A DNA stretch of 64,000 nucleotides from Bacillus salacetis (GTDB lineage: Bacteria > Bacillota > Bacilli > Bacillales > Bacillaceae_B): the NCBI RefSeq assembly GCF_003581585.1, contig NZ_QXIR01000016.1, forward strand, positions 1-64,000. Reading direction: 5' to 3'. The notes under the pieces are model-generated. The model did no database searches. It was given only the letters and a program-made list of their open reading frames with translations, and was not told the origin of the DNA. The translations under genes were made by a program, and so were the position numbers. This document shows, piece by piece, positions 44,038 to 52,950 of this stretch; position 1 is the first letter of the stretch, and each line of letters opens with the position of its first letter.

Positions 44038-44583
44038 ATGTTTGAATTACAGTACTTCACTCCAGATGACTTTGACCAGATGATCGGCTGGTTCGACTCA
44101 AAACGTGAATATATCCAGTGGGGCGGAGGCGGCTTCGGCTATCCGCTGACCCGCAGCAAGCTCCATTCTCATATAGAAGGCGCGAACCAGGAGGGCAGTA
44201 AAAAGTTCATTTTTAAATTGGTTGAAACGGAAACCGGAAAAGCGGCAGGCCATATTTCACTGGAGAGCATTGACAGGGAGAATCGTTCTGCCCGTGTCTG
44301 CCGGGTGCTGGTTGGCGATGATTCGATGCGTGGGAAAGGTATCGGGCAGGCCATGATGGATGAAATCCTGAAGACGGCCTTTGGGGAACACCAACTCCAT
44401 CGCGTAAGTCTGGGTGTCTATGATTTTAACTATTCTGCCATAAAGTGCTACGAGAAGGCAGGTTTTCAAAAGGAAGGGCTCAAACGTGACGTCCAAAGGT
44501 ATGAAGACGAGTATTGGAACCTATGGGAGATGAGCATCCTGGAGGATGAATGGAAGAAAAAAGTAGACATATATCAGAGTTAA
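44038..44583 (+). CDS. GNAT-family N-acetyltransferase, RimJ/RimL-like
   Basis: A 181-residue acetyltransferase. The acetyl-CoA motif is in CRVLVGDDSMRGKGIGQAMM with the R-G-x-G-I/G loop, and the C-terminal part HRVSLGVYDFNYSAIKCYEKAGFQKEG is characteristic of RimJ/RimL/SpeG-type enzymes. The acceptor (protein N-terminus, polyamine or small molecule) cannot be read. GGCGGTG before the ATG is a weak site. Single gene. Confidence 0.88.
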   Translation: MFELQYFTPDDFDQMIGWFDSKREYIQWGGGGFGYPLTRSKLHSHIEGANQEGSKKFIFKLVETETGKAAGHISLESIDRENRSARVCRVLVGDDSMRGKGIGQAMMDEILKTAFGEHQLHRVSLGVYDFNYSAIKCYEKAGFQKEGLKRDVQRYEDEYWNLWEMSILEDEWKKKVDIYQS

Positions 44584-44636
44584 AGTGATATGATGTTCCT
44601 GTAAGCTATCTTTTTTGAAAAAGGAGAACTAATTGA

Positions 44637-45557
44637 ATGAAGAAGCAATGGAGTAAAATCGCTTTAATTCTTGCAGTCTTTTTTGGTCTAGTGGTAAATA
44701 GTACAGTCATGGCAGCCGATAATGAAACGAACAAGGATAGTATAAATGAAAAATTCGGGCTTCCAATTGTGGTCCTGGGAGAATCCCTGTCTGATGCCCA
44801 AAAGGAAGAAGTCAGGAAAGCCCTTGAGGTGAACGACCCTGAAATGGTTGAAGAAATTACGGTGACAGGAGAAGATCTTGCCCGTTATATACAAGGTGAG
44901 GACAGAAATGCGAGAATGTTTTCATCTGCTAAAATCACCCGGAAAGAAAAAGGGGAAGGCCTGGTCATTGAGCGCGCAACTCCAGGAAATATCACGGAAG
45001 TAACTGATGAAATGTATGCGAATGCGTTATTGACAGCCGGAGTGGAGGATGCCACAGTCATTGTCGCTTCCCCTATCAAGGTCAGCGGGCATTCCGCACT
45101 TACTGGAATTTATAAAGCCTATGAAGTCAGCGGGGAGAAGCTGGACTCCGTCCGAATGGAAGTTGCCAATGAAGAGCTGGGCCTTGCAACAGAATTGGCA
45201 AAAGAGGAAGGGATGAGTCAGGAGAAGGTCAGTGAACTCCTTACAGAAATCAAAAAGGAGATTGCTGAACAGAATCCGGCTACAAAAGAAGATGTTGAGC
45301 GGATCGTCAGTGAACAGCTGGAGAAGCTGAATCTTGAATTAAGTCCTGAAGACCGTCAATTATTGATCGACTTGTTTGATAAAATGAGAAATCTTGATAT
45401 TAATTTTGATAATGTAAAAGGGCAGCTGGAAGATATCTCAAAGGATATCAAACAGAGATTGGAAGACGTGGTCGGTGAGGAAGGAAAAGGATTCTTGCAG
45501 GGAATCCTGGACTTTTTCAAAAACCTGTTTCAAGCAATAGCCGATATATTTAAATAA
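44637..45557 (+). CDS. DUF1002 secreted protein (YpuA-like)
   Basis: A 306-residue protein with a signal peptide (about 1-27, ending VMA-AD) and the DUF1002 domain (GLPIVVLGESLSDAQKEEVRKAL, VSGHSALTGIYKAYE). A C-terminal helical region (about 215-306) contains amphipathic heptads. It is similar to B. subtilis YpuA, of unknown function, and is expected outside the membrane. AAAAGGAG supports the start and a strong terminator follows. Confidence 0.85.
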   Translation: MKKQWSKIALILAVFFGLVVNSTVMAADNETNKDSINEKFGLPIVVLGESLSDAQKEEVRKALEVNDPEMVEEITVTGEDLARYIQGEDRNARMFSSAKITRKEKGEGLVIERATPGNITEVTDEMYANALLTAGVEDATVIVASPIKVSGHSALTGIYKAYEVSGEKLDSVRMEVANEELGLATELAKEEGMSQEKVSELLTEIKKEIAEQNPATKEDVERIVSEQLEKLNLELSPEDRQLLIDLFDKMRNLDINFDNVKGQLEDISKDIKQRLEDVVGEEGKGFLQGILDFFKNLFQAIADIFK

Positions 45558-45566
45558 AATTTGTTG

Positions 45567-45597
45567 AATCCGGGAGGTTACCTCCCGGATTTTTTTG
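45567..45597 (+). terminator. Terminator of the DUF1002 gene
   Basis: An 11-bp perfect stem AATCCGGGAGG/CCTCCCGGATT with a TTA loop, then six Ts. Confidence 0.93.
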
Positions 45598-45764
45598 TTG
45601 CTTTCAGAAAAATCCCAGGTGCCGGATTTTTCCCCTGTATTCAAAGGTTTTACTTTTTCGAAAAAGAACGAACAGCTCTTTTCTCCCTGCTCACCGGGGT
45701 TTTTACGGCCATTTACCAGGGATTTATTTGAAATTTATAAGGAATAGCAACAAAGTTTACGAAA
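45595..45764 (+). repeat. Dispersed intergenic repeat, copy A (about 170 bp)
   Basis: Matches the sequence at 56761-56930: both start TTGYTGCTKTC, share ATCCCAGGTGCCGGA, TTTCCCCTG, CAGCTCTTTTCT, ACCAGG and finish ATAGCAACAAAGTTTACGAAA. An inner AAAAATCC/GGATTTTT can form a hairpin. A shorter third copy is at 56646-56740. Confidence 0.75.
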
Positions 45765-45877
45765 TGAGCCTTGTCAAAAGAACTTTTGGTTTATGGCGGG
45801 AACTCTCTAGTGACGGTGAGGGGCTGATTTCCAAAGACTCTTATGAGGAGGTTGATTGGTGGGCGTGCGAAACCCAT

Positions 45878-46420
45878 GTGGTCATAGAGGGTGTATGGGG
45901 TGGTGGAATCGACGTGTGAGGGAGATCGATGTGGTTATAGAGGGTGTATGGGGTGGTGGAATCGACGTGTGAGGGAAATCGATGTGGTCATAGAGGGTGT
46001 ATGGGGTGGTGGAATCGACGTGTGAGGGAGATCGATGTGGTCATAGAGGATGTATGGGGTGGTGGAATCGACGTGTGAGGGAAATCGATGTGGTCATAGA
46101 GGGTGTATGAGGTGGTGGAATCGACGTGTGAGGGAAATCGATGTGGTCATAGAGGGTGTATGGGGCGGTGGAATCGACGTGTGAGGGAAATCGATGTGGT
46201 CATAGAGGGTGTATGGGGCGGGGGAATCGACGTGTGAGGGAAATCGATGTAGTCATAGAGGGTGTATGGTGTGGTGGAATCGACATGCTAGGGAAATCGA
46301 TGTAGTCATAGAGGGTGTCTGGGTGGTGGAATCGACGTGTGAGGGAAACCCATGTGGTCATAGAGGGTGTATGGGGTGGTGGAATCGACGTGTGAGGGAG
46401 ATCGATGTGGTCATAGGGGC
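45878..46420. repeat. Minisatellite of 53-bp units, ten copies plus a partial
   Basis: Units begin at 45878, 45931, 45984, 46037, 46090, 46143, 46196, 46249, 46302, 46354 and 46407; every step is 53 bp except one of 52. A unit contains GTGGTCATAGAGGGTG, TGGGGTGGTGGAATCGACG and GTGAGGGAAATCGAT. The plus strand is very G- and T-rich. The period is not a multiple of three, so it is not a coding repeat. Sequence identity between units is high. Confidence 0.95.
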
Positions 46421-46535
46421 AAACAAAAAACGGTGGACATCCTTATAGGCACAACCTCCTCCTTTGTGTAAATTAAATTTAGAATTGAATAAATTTTACA
46501 AAAATATTACAATATTTACGAAAGGGAGGGTGGGT

Positions 46536-48515
46536 ATGAAGAGCAGGTTATATTTTTTATTTAAGATTCCATTCTATTATTTTCTTGGAATTTTGGGGAT
46601 CATTTTTGTCAGTATAGCTCCCCAGGCATTCAAGGAGAGAGGGATATATAACGGGATCGGTTACTTGGAGGAGTTCTTCAAGTTTGCGGTTTCACTGCCG
46701 AAGAAAGAAACGTGGTTTTATATGTACAAGGGGTACGAGGTCGATGTCATAGATATGCTGCTCGAACCTTATTATTATTCTTTGCAGATTTTGTTTGGCG
46801 CTCTGGCAGCAGGGCTTGGACTGGCTTTGGTCCTTACATATTTCACGGTGCTGATGCCAAAATGGCTGATGTCGCCTATCAAGAAATCGCTGGGATTCCT
46901 TGAAACGGTTCCGGACTTGATGGTTGCGTTCCTGCTGCAATTGTTCATCGTCTTTTTTTACAAAAAGTTCGGTATGGAATTAATGATGTTTACGGCTCTG
47001 GGCGAAGAAAAAGTATATCTTGCCCCGATCATTACACTGTCCATCATCCCGATGCTGTCATTCTACAGGATTCTTCTTCTCGTTACGGAAGAGGAATTAC
47101 TGAAAACGCACATCGAGTTTGCCCGGAGCAAAGGGATGGGGAAAACGAAGATTCTCAGATCTTATGTACTGAAAAATATCTCTCCGAGTGTTTTCTACCA
47201 TGGCAAGATCATTTTGTGGGGTATGTTATCGAGTTTGTTCATCATCGAAACCGTTTTTAACATGAGGGGAATCACCTATTATATTGTCGAGGACTTCAGG
47301 CCGATTACCGTGGCTGCTGCACTCATCATGATTTACACACCATTCTTCCTCCTTTATCAGCTTATCTATACATGGCTGAGGACGGAAGACATTGAAGATC
47401 ATTCAAAGTATAAAAAAGATCGTTCTCCGATTACGGAGTGGAAAATATGGGGACATATTGCAGTGCTTTGGAGGCTGCTGCGCCAGCATATGAAAAATCC
47501 GAAGTTTGCAGTCGGTTTCCTCGCTCTATTCGGAATGATCACCTACAGCCTCCTTTATACAATCTTTGCAAAAGTACCGGTTGAACAAATCGTCTGGCTG
47601 CGGGACGATAAGGGGAAGCTGATCAGTGCGCCTCCTCATAAGCCCTCGGGCCTAATGATCCTGGGGTCAGATTATTTCGGTTACAGCATCATGGACCAAT
47701 TGATCGTCGGTGCGAAATATACATTGATTTTTGCACTGATTGTTGCATTGCTGAGAGTGCTTATGGGATTCTATCTATCAGTCTATTATCATTTTTATCT
47801 TAATGGATACAGAAAGAACTGGATGACCAGAATCGTCGATTCGATTCATTTTCTGCCATTGAGTATCATAGCGTACTTATTATTGAGGCCGGTGCTGTGG
47901 CAGGATCCGTTCTCGGATATCCAATATTCGATGATGGAGAAGCTTTTGTTCGAAGCTTTTATTTTGACGATCCTTGTCATTCCGTTGACGACTGTGTTAA
48001 TCGGCAATGAAATGAAGGAACTGTCTAAGAACGAGTTTATCCTGAATGCCAAGCTCATGGGGGGAAGCAACAGGCATATTCTTTGGACACATCTCTTTCC
48101 GCACCTGGCCCCAAGGCTGTTCATCCTGTTTGGCCAGCAATTCATCCAGGTGTTGTTTATACTTGTCCATCTTGGCCTCTTTCACTTATTTCTCGGCGGG
48201 ACGATTGTCACTAGAGGGGATATGCCGGATCCTCCCAAAACGTCCACCTTTGAATGGTCCGGGTTGATCAGTTCCACAAAGAATGCGTTGATGACGGGTA
48301 ACTACTCGATTGTCCTGGCTCCTTTAGCAGCGTTCATGATTTCCATTATTGCAATGCAGCTGATCGTACAGGGAGTGAAGGAAATCCAGCAGAAGAAAGT
48401 GGGGGTAAATGTGCTCCAGCGTAAACGGAAGAAAGAAGAAGCCGCGAATCCGGCTGCAGTGCAGCCCCAGCCGGCAGACTTTGTCCTTGCACCTTCAAAG
48501 GTGGTTGACCACTGA
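46536..48515 (+). CDS. Fused OppB-OppC-type ABC transporter permease
   Basis: A 659-residue membrane protein that contains two dipeptide/oligopeptide-type permeases in one chain. The first half (about 1-300) has a coupling loop EFARSKGMGKTKILRSYVLKN; the second (about 320-630) has one at NAKLMGGSNRHILWTHLFPH and the preceding GSDYFGYSIMDQLIVGAKYTL, a standard OppC feature. Normally these are two genes. No ATPase or binding-protein gene is adjacent, so partners must be elsewhere. AAAGGGAGGG supports ATG 46536. The 53-bp array lies just upstream. Confidence 0.85.
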   Translation: MKSRLYFLFKIPFYYFLGILGIIFVSIAPQAFKERGIYNGIGYLEEFFKFAVSLPKKETWFYMYKGYEVDVIDMLLEPYYYSLQILFGALAAGLGLALVLTYFTVLMPKWLMSPIKKSLGFLETVPDLMVAFLLQLFIVFFYKKFGMELMMFTALGEEKVYLAPIITLSIIPMLSFYRILLLVTEEELLKTHIEFARSKGMGKTKILRSYVLKNISPSVFYHGKIILWGMLSSLFIIETVFNMRGITYYIVEDFRPITVAAALIMIYTPFFLLYQLIYTWLRTEDIEDHSKYKKDRSPITEWKIWGHIAVLWRLLRQHMKNPKFAVGFLALFGMITYSLLYTIFAKVPVEQIVWLRDDKGKLISAPPHKPSGLMILGSDYFGYSIMDQLIVGAKYTLIFALIVALLRVLMGFYLSVYYHFYLNGYRKNWMTRIVDSIHFLPLSIIAYLLLRPVLWQDPFSDIQYSMMEKLLFEAFILTILVIPLTTVLIGNEMKELSKNEFILNAKLMGGSNRHILWTHLFPHLAPRLFILFGQQFIQVLFILVHLGLFHLFLGGTIVTRGDMPDPPKTSTFEWSGLISSTKNALMTGNYSIVLAPLAAFMISIIAMQLIVQGVKEIQQKKVGVNVLQRKRKKEEAANPAAVQPQPADFVLAPSKVVDH

Positions 48516-48519
48516 ACAA

Positions 48520-48555
48520 ATCCCGCTGGTTCCTTAGGAGCAGCGGGATTTTTGT
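48520..48555 (+). terminator. Terminator of the fused permease gene
   Basis: AATCCCGCTG/CAGCGGGATT, a 10-bp perfect stem, then TTTTG. Confidence 0.9.
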
Positions 48556-48562
48556 CATTTAT

Positions 48563-48802
48563 TTATTCTTCTGAGGGTTCTTCATCTGGGTCCGGCTCTT
48601 CCGGATCAGCATCTGAACCTTCATCATCATCAAAATTGTCTTCCTCTGCGCCAGGTTCATCCTGATCGGTACCATCATTGGAATCTATTTCTTCTTCGAC
48701 TTCATCGACCTCCGGCGGCTGTTCTTCAATGTCCCTGCAGCCGGAAAGCAGGAAAGAGAAACAAAGCGGAAAGGCCAGGAGCAGCGCGCGAACCTTCTTC
48801 AA
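48563..48802 (-). CDS. Small acidic lipoprotein
   Basis: A 79-residue protein with a lipoprotein signal (LLSGC lipobox, Cys at about 22) followed by a very acidic, low-complexity tail rich in Asp, Glu and Pro. It would be anchored outside the membrane. No family recognised; such tails may bind cations. It has its own promoter region upstream and is convergent with the permease gene. Confidence 0.7.
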   Translation of the reverse strand: MKKVRALLLAFPLCFSFLLSGCRDIEEQPPEVDEVEEEIDSNDGTDQDEPGAEEDNFDDDEGSDADPEEPDPDEEPSEE

Positions 48803-48967
48803 AGAATCACCACTTTCATAGAAATTAGTCTTTACGTGATTTTTACCCCTTAAAAATATGCTTAAACGAATGGGTACAGGTGAGTAAATTTACTATGATT
48901 AACAGCGATTTTACTTTAAAATGAACATAAGACTTTTTTCCTATTAAATCTGATTGGGGGTGAAGTG

Positions 48968-51346
48968 TTGTTAGCCAGTTATGGAGTGCTTATACACTTT
49001 TTTCTTTGGAGCGTATTTTTCTCGGTCATTAATGGTTACTTTATGATTCAGTCAGTCCAGAAGGGATCACTCTTCAACAGATTGGTCCGCTCGAACTTGC
49101 AAAAGGCCGTCCTTATCGGCTCGACTTTCTTTTTGACCAACATGTTCGTTGTGCTGGCACTTGACCTTCCTTATAATAAAACCCAATTTGCTGTTTATAT
49201 CATTACTTTTTTACTGAGCTGTATAGCAGGTACATATTTTGCCATGGGACTGGCAGTGAAAAAGACTGCGGAAATGCGGTACTACCTTCTTGGAGGGCTC
49301 ACGCTGACTCTGGTGATACTCATTTCTGATTATACTGCTGTCTTCATACTGTTCCATTCCATCATTGAAGTGAAACCGGTCATGGTCTTTATGACGTTTC
49401 TATTAACATTGGGCATTTCCTTTTATTCTCTTAGGTTCCTCCTTCAGATCAGCAGGGAAACCCAAAAGGGAGACACAAACCTTTGGGTCCTCGTTGGCTC
49501 CGTTGCAGCAGGGATTGCATTAGCCGGTTTACCGTACCTTACAGCCATGTCAATCCTGCGGGTGATCAATGAAGAGAATCCCGATCTCCATCTGTCCATG
49601 CTGCCATATGCAGTGGAAATCCTGATGGTATGGGTGCTTTCAGTCATCCCTGATATGTTTGGCGAACAGCGTAATCTCGAGAATCTATCAAAGGTAAAGG
49701 TGAGCGAACAGCATTTTCAATCCTTGTTCAATCATAATCCGGATGCCGTTATTTCATTCACATTGGATGGGCGCTTCTTGACGGCCAACCAAGCTGCAGA
49801 GGAAATCACAGGCTATACCCGAAATGAGCTTCTCGGCATGTCCATACAAGATCTCGTGGCCCCGGGCGAGCTGCCGCAGACCCTTAAGAAGTTCGAACAA
49901 GTGAAAAATGGAAAGTCACAGCAGGCGGAAATCAGCCTCATAAAAAAAAATCAGTCGGTTGGCATTGTGAGTGTCACAGGTGTCCCTATTGTGACGGATG
50001 ACGGCATTGAAGGGGTCTATGCGATAACCAAGGATATTACGGAAAGCAAAAAACAGTCCAATACCATTGATTATCTCTTTCACTATGATGAGTTAACCGG
50101 GCTGCCCAACAGAAGAAAATTCATTTCCGAAGTGGAGGAAGCTGTCCGGGAGCAAAGGCCGTTTGCTTTATACAGCTTGGATTACGGAAGGTTAAGGACC
50201 ATACGGGATGTATTCGGCTTTAAGGTCGGCGACCAGGTATTAAAGGAATTATCCCTACGATTATTATCCGTCCTGCCGAATGGAAGTGCTGTTTCAAGAT
50301 TCGGAGGGGATGAAATCTACTGTCTGGTGCCGCAGGTGAATGCAGAACACGAACTTAAACCAGCGTTGGAGCGGCTGCACGGTATCCTGGGCACTTCCTT
50401 TTTTGTCGAAGGCCATGAGATCTTCATGGAAATGAAAGCGGGAATTGCGTTCTTCCCTGAAAACGGTCTGGAGCCTGAGTTATTAATCAAGTGCGCAGAT
50501 ACAGCAAGGGCCTCCATTCCGGAAAATTCCTTCTATAATTATGCTGTTTACCAGAATGAAATTGTCCAAAGCAACATTGAGAAAATTGTTATTGAGAATG
50601 ATCTCAAAAGAGCCATTGAGCACGATGAATTGACACTCCATTATCAGCCGAAAATCAATTCCCTGCATAATGAGCTGGTGGGTTTCGAAGCTTTGGTAAG
50701 GTGGAAGCATCCGGTAAAAGGTTTGATTTCCCCGGGTGTCTTCATACCGGCAGCAGAGCAAACGAATCTTATCGTTGCTCTGGAAGACTGGGTACTGAAG
50801 AAAGCTTGCAGTCAGATTCGGGAATGGCAGGAAACGGATTTGAAAGGGCTGCCCGTATCGGTGAATATTTCGCAGCGGTCTTTTGCCAATCCAGCCTTTA
50901 TAGATAATGTGGTAAGGGTTTTAAGATCTTACGATATCGCTGCTCCCCTCCTGGAAATCGAAATAACAGAGAGTATGACGATGTTCAATGAAAATGTCAC
51001 GATTGAAAAATTAAACCGTATAAAAGAACTTGGCATCAGCATCAGCCTCGATGATTTTGGAACGGGCTACAGTTCTCTCAGCTATTTAGACAAGCTTCCA
51101 ATTGATACTGTGAAAATTGATAAGTCATTCATCGATGATCTGAGAACCGATCAATCAGCAATGGTCTCCACCATCCTTGCTATTGCCCTGCATAATGGCC
51201 TGGGTGTGATTGCAGAGGGAGTGGAACATAAAGAGCAAGTCACTATGCTGCAAAGCCTGGGCTGTGATAATATCCAGGGCTATTTCTTCAGCCGTCCGCT
51301 TCCTCCGGAGGAAATCGGAGAGAAATATTTTGCGAAAGCCGGGTGA
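48968..51346 (+). CDS. MHYT-like membrane / PAS / GGDEF / EAL cyclic-di-GMP protein
   Basis: A 792-residue signalling protein. About 1-230 contain seven hydrophobic segments, then a PAS domain (HFQSLFNHNPDAVISF), a GGDEF domain with the altered motif RFGGDEIY (I in place of F), and an EAL domain with an intact set: FEALVRWKHP, EITESM, SLDDFGTGYSSLSYL and VKIDKSF. The intact EAL motifs favour c-di-GMP hydrolysis, while the GGDEI signature is close enough to be active or regulatory. GGGGGTGA fits TTG 48968 better than GTG 48965, which is only one base away. Confidence 0.88.
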   Translation: MLASYGVLIHFFLWSVFFSVINGYFMIQSVQKGSLFNRLVRSNLQKAVLIGSTFFLTNMFVVLALDLPYNKTQFAVYIITFLLSCIAGTYFAMGLAVKKTAEMRYYLLGGLTLTLVILISDYTAVFILFHSIIEVKPVMVFMTFLLTLGISFYSLRFLLQISRETQKGDTNLWVLVGSVAAGIALAGLPYLTAMSILRVINEENPDLHLSMLPYAVEILMVWVLSVIPDMFGEQRNLENLSKVKVSEQHFQSLFNHNPDAVISFTLDGRFLTANQAAEEITGYTRNELLGMSIQDLVAPGELPQTLKKFEQVKNGKSQQAEISLIKKNQSVGIVSVTGVPIVTDDGIEGVYAITKDITESKKQSNTIDYLFHYDELTGLPNRRKFISEVEEAVREQRPFALYSLDYGRLRTIRDVFGFKVGDQVLKELSLRLLSVLPNGSAVSRFGGDEIYCLVPQVNAEHELKPALERLHGILGTSFFVEGHEIFMEMKAGIAFFPENGLEPELLIKCADTARASIPENSFYNYAVYQNEIVQSNIEKIVIENDLKRAIEHDELTLHYQPKINSLHNELVGFEALVRWKHPVKGLISPGVFIPAAEQTNLIVALEDWVLKKACSQIREWQETDLKGLPVSVNISQRSFANPAFIDNVVRVLRSYDIAAPLLEIEITESMTMFNENVTIEKLNRIKELGISISLDDFGTGYSSLSYLDKLPIDTVKIDKSFIDDLRTDQSAMVSTILAIALHNGLGVIAEGVEHKEQVTMLQSLGCDNIQGYFFSRPLPPEEIGEKYFAKAG

Positions 51347-51380
51347 ATTTTTATATACTCAGAAAAAAGGAGTGATTGTC

Positions 51381-52133
51381 ATGGTGTATGCGATTATAAC
51401 AGGAGCCTCCAGGGGACTTGGCGCTGCCGCCGCAAAACAGCTGCTTGCTGAAGCGAATGTGATTTCCGTTTCACGGGCGGAAAATGAAGACTTAAGGAAT
51501 TTGGCGGAGAATAGCGATAGAGAATACATACATTATACTTGTGACCTTGCTGACAGCTCGGAAGTTCAGTCAGTGTTCAAAAAAATTGCGGACTCGGTCT
51601 TCAAACAGGAGCCGGATGCAATCTATCTAATCAATAATGCAGGAATGGTAGACCCTATTGAAACAGCAGGAAATCTGGATGAAGAGAAGACAGCGGCAAG
51701 CGTGAATGTAAATCTTCTCGCCCCGATGATCATCAGCAACATCTTCCTTGAGAAAGCTGAGGCATCGGATGCCAGATTGGTGATTGCCAATGTGTCCTCA
51801 GGGGCAGGGAGCAGGCCCATCCAGGGGTGGGGCGTCTACTGCAGCACCAAAGCGGGAATCAATATGTTCACCCAGACGGCGGCTTTAGAATTGGAGAACA
51901 GGAGCAGCCGGCATAAGATTTTCGCTTTCAGTCCGGGGGTGATGGACACCGACATGCAGTCGACAATCCGTTCCGCCTCCAAGTCAGCCTTCAACGACAT
52001 CGAGACCTTCAAGAAGTATAAAGAAGAAGGCATGCTCCGTGATGCCGATACAGTTGCGGGAGCTTTGATAAAAGTTTTAAGGAGCGAAACCATCGAGAAC
52101 GGAAAAATCTATCAAATCAATGCTCTCTTATAA
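51381..52133 (+). CDS. Short-chain dehydrogenase, benzil reductase-like (YueD type)
   Basis: A 250-residue NADP-dependent SDR: TGASRGLGAAAA cofactor motif, INNAGMVDP, and catalytic Ser...Tyr-x3-Lys in NVSSGAG and YCSTKAG. It resembles the (S)-benzoin-forming benzil reductase YueD and sepiapterin reductases. The natural substrate is unknown. AAAAGGAGTGA supports ATG 51381; the longer frame overlaps the EAL gene and is not used. A terminator follows. Confidence 0.87.
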   Translation: MVYAIITGASRGLGAAAAKQLLAEANVISVSRAENEDLRNLAENSDREYIHYTCDLADSSEVQSVFKKIADSVFKQEPDAIYLINNAGMVDPIETAGNLDEEKTAASVNVNLLAPMIISNIFLEKAEASDARLVIANVSSGAGSRPIQGWGVYCSTKAGINMFTQTAALELENRSSRHKIFAFSPGVMDTDMQSTIRSASKSAFNDIETFKKYKEEGMLRDADTVAGALIKVLRSETIENGKIYQINALL

Positions 52134-52136
52134 GGA

Positions 52137-52167
52137 AAAGCCGGCTCTTTATGCCGGCTTTTTTTTA
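52137..52167 (+). terminator. Terminator of the SDR gene
   Basis: AAGCCGGC/GCCGGCTT with TTTTTTT. Confidence 0.92.
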
Positions 52168-52346
52168 ATGGGTAATACAGAATGCCTTACTGGACCAGTC
52201 AGATAGCCGCTTTTTGACCAAGAATGCTCATTTTGATGCAGCAGTCTGTTACTAACAGCTTTTGCAGAAGTGAAATAAAGGAATTATGATGTTTTAGGGC
52301 TAATAATATAGGTTATGAGTCTAAACGAAATTTGGGGGCGGATGGC

Positions 52347-52937
52347 GTGAAAGGGCAAACAGGACTCCTATTGGCGGTCTTTGTTCTTCTGCTATCGGGA
52401 TGCGAAGCTGCAGGGGGCCGAAGCACTCTTACCATTGAACCTTATTCATTAAGCGAAAGTGAGCAGGAGCTCATCAGCAGGACCGGAGTGGATGGCATTC
52501 AATTTTTTAAGCTTGACGGAAAGCTGGCAGAGAAAGAAGATCTTCAGTTTTCCATGGAAATCTATAAGGATGGGAGATTAACAGATGATGTGGTGTATAC
52601 AAGGGGACAAGTGGAAAAGGAATTCAATCAATCATTGGTTTCCTATGGGATAAACCAGGGAGATGAGCAAATTACCTTTTTAAATGGAATCAATGGAGGA
52701 ATGATGGAACAGGTCGAAAGCATTGAGGGGGTCCGGGGGTCATCATTCACCTCGTTTATCGACGAAAAAACAGAACTGGTTAAAGACGAGGCGGTTTACC
52801 TGACAGCCTGGACCGGGACAAAAGGAAGTCTTCTCGAGGGGGTATCCCTTAATGATGAGGGAACGCTGGATGGCATGGAACACATAGATACCGGATATGT
52901 GTTTAAAATGACTTGGACCAATGGTATGGAAGAATGA
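52347..52937 (+). CDS. Hypothetical lipoprotein, 196 residues
   Basis: A signal peptide with lipobox LLSGC (Cys at about 18) and a mature domain of alternating strands with no known family (TLTIEPYSLSESEQELISRTGV at its start). GGGGGCGGATGG supports GTG 52347; an in-frame TTG at 52332 is less likely. It ends 13 bp before the epimerase gene and the two are probably cotranscribed. Confidence 0.7.
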   Translation: MKGQTGLLLAVFVLLLSGCEAAGGRSTLTIEPYSLSESEQELISRTGVDGIQFFKLDGKLAEKEDLQFSMEIYKDGRLTDDVVYTRGQVEKEFNQSLVSYGINQGDEQITFLNGINGGMMEQVESIEGVRGSSFTSFIDEKTELVKDEAVYLTAWTGTKGSLLEGVSLNDEGTLDGMEHIDTGYVFKMTWTNGMEE

Positions 52938-52950
52938 AGGAGGGTGCATC

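Noticed and set aside
45878-46420. CRISPR array
   Set aside because: The units are contiguous and nearly identical with no unique spacers, and there are no cas genes.
46209-46448. 79-residue ORF inside the 53-bp array
   Set aside because: The unit is not a multiple of three, so the frame shifts with each copy, and the composition is that of the repeat.
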